This document shows, piece after piece, positions 4,708-5,323 of a stretch of 5,323 nucleotides of DNA; positions within the stretch are counted from its first letter, which is position 1; every line of letters begins with the position of its first letter. The position numbers and the translations under genes were made by a program. Origin of the DNA: JAMCRM01 sp041685075 (GTDB lineage: Bacteria > Acidobacteriota > Terriglobia > Bryobacterales > Bryobacteraceae); contig JAWLGN010000345.1 in NCBI GenBank assembly GCA_041685075.1, forward strand, positions 1 through 5,323, given 5' to 3'. Under the pieces are notes generated by a model. It searched no databases. It had not been told where the DNA came from and saw nothing but the letters and a program-made list of their open reading frames with translations.

Positions 4708-5323
4708 TCAGAACGTGCGCACGCCGAGCGCCACCACGTCGTCCACCCGCAGGGTTTCTTTCACCACGAACGGCTCGCCGTAGCGCACCCCGATGAGGTT
4801 GCCGTAGTAGCGCGCCACCGCCGCCAGGCGCTCCCGGATCTCCTCTTCTCCGGGGAACAGGTCCTTGCCCGCCTCCGCCTCGCCGTACTGCGAGCGGTAG
4901 CTCAACAGCGCCTGCATGCGCCGCTCGAACTGCGCCGAGATATCCACTACGAACGATGGCTCCACCCGCGCGTAGATTGAGCTGTAGATCACCTTGAAGG
5001 GGCGGTGCGGCTCGGTGGTCTCGTCGATTTTGCGCAACCCGGCGAAGAAGCAGGCCTCGTACCCCAGCTCTGCGGCGCGGTAGTGGTCCGGGTGGCGCCC
5101 CTCCCAGTAGGGCAGGATGACCACGCGCGGTCGCAGCTCCCGGATCTTCATCGCCAGGGTGAGGCGCGCGGGCAGGCTGTTCTCCAGGCGCGCGTCGGGC
5201 ATCCGCAAGTTGCCGCGCCACTTTAGCAGCAGGCAGCGTGCGGCGGCTTCCGATTCGGCGATGCGCAGCTCCGGGTTGCCCCGCGTGCCCATGTCGCCCG
5301 CGGTCAGATCCAGCACGCCGGTG
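4708..5323 (-). CDS. bshB1: Bacillithiol biosynthesis deacetylase BshB1-type (PIG-L family), N-terminus cut by window
   Basis: PIG-L/LmbE-family zinc deacetylases of the BshB type remove acetyl from GlcNAc-malate to give GlcN-malate, the second step of bacillithiol synthesis. About 204 codons are visible, against roughly 235-240 in the family. The reading frame stays open to the window edge, so the missing ~30 residues should include the first zinc motif (AHPDD-like). The visible part begins TGVLDLTAGDMGTRGNPE, the conserved segment that follows that motif. The second zinc-ligand motif is present as EGRHPDH (codons around 5103-5083), with its last His the expected ligand. Further BshB1-like segments are MPDARLENS and the C-terminal RYYGNLIGVRYGEPF. 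The GTG at 5316 could be mistaken for a start but lies inside the conserved region. A different sugar-amide substrate within the PIG-L family is possible, yet the MGTRG and GRHPDH context favours BshB1. Confidence 0.88.
   Translation of the reverse strand, partial: TGVLDLTAGDMGTRGNPELRIAESEAAARCLLLKWRGNLRMPDARLENSLPARLTLAMKIRELRPRVVILPYWEGRHPDHYRAAELGYEACFFAGLRKIDETTEPHRPFKVIYSSIYARVEPSFVVDISAQFERRMQALLSYRSQYGEAEAGKDLFPGEEEIRERLAAVARYYGNLIGVRYGEPFVVKETLRVDDVVALGVRTF

Noticed and set aside
3670..4980. 436-codon plus-strand open frame across coaE, folD and bshB1
   Set aside because: It lies antisense to strongly conserved genes. Its translation is His/Arg/Gly-rich with no family features, and long antisense frames are common in GC-rich DNA.

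Overview
The window is GC-rich, tightly packed bacterial chromosome. Two gene groups run toward each other and meet at about 1939-1962. The genes are ordinary housekeeping and membrane functions. A BshB1-type deacetylase, a membrane-anchored single-PDZ HtrA protease and a small coiled-coil/AT-hook protein together resemble what I know from Acidobacteria of the Solibacter/Bryobacter kind. This placement is an inference from memory of the families, not a search. I see no mobile element, CRISPR array, rRNA or tRNA.

Plus strand, 1-1938. The last 34 codons of an unidentified gene end in an ATGA overlap with a complete 461-residue APC-superfamily amino-acid permease (104-1489) that looks like the LAT/SteT branch. 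A 197-base spacer follows. It is the most structured non-coding stretch in the window, holding two 18-base palindromes of the same design (TGTTCYG-N4-CRGAACA, centres 83 bp apart), a possible -10 box between them, and a 45-base nested inverted repeat that encloses the second palindrome. The spacer leads into a small gene (1687-1938, 83 residues) for a short predicted coiled coil followed by two AT-hook-like GRP motifs.

Minus strand, 5323-1963, read right to left. bshB1 (partial, cut by the window edge), folD, coaE and an htrA-type serine protease lie head to tail. The gaps are 75 bp, 10 bp and an ATGA overlap, so at least folD-coaE-htrA look like one transcription unit. Their products act in bacillithiol synthesis, one-carbon folate metabolism, the last step of CoA synthesis and envelope protein quality control. 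This is a housekeeping operon rather than a single pathway.

The best candidate for something undescribed is the 1546-1686 leader with its paired operator-like palindromes in front of the AT-hook protein gene. The other oddities are smaller: a shift to A/T-ending codons over the last ~50 codons of the permease, and a near-perfect 15-base palindrome occupying the place where the folD ribosome binding site should be.
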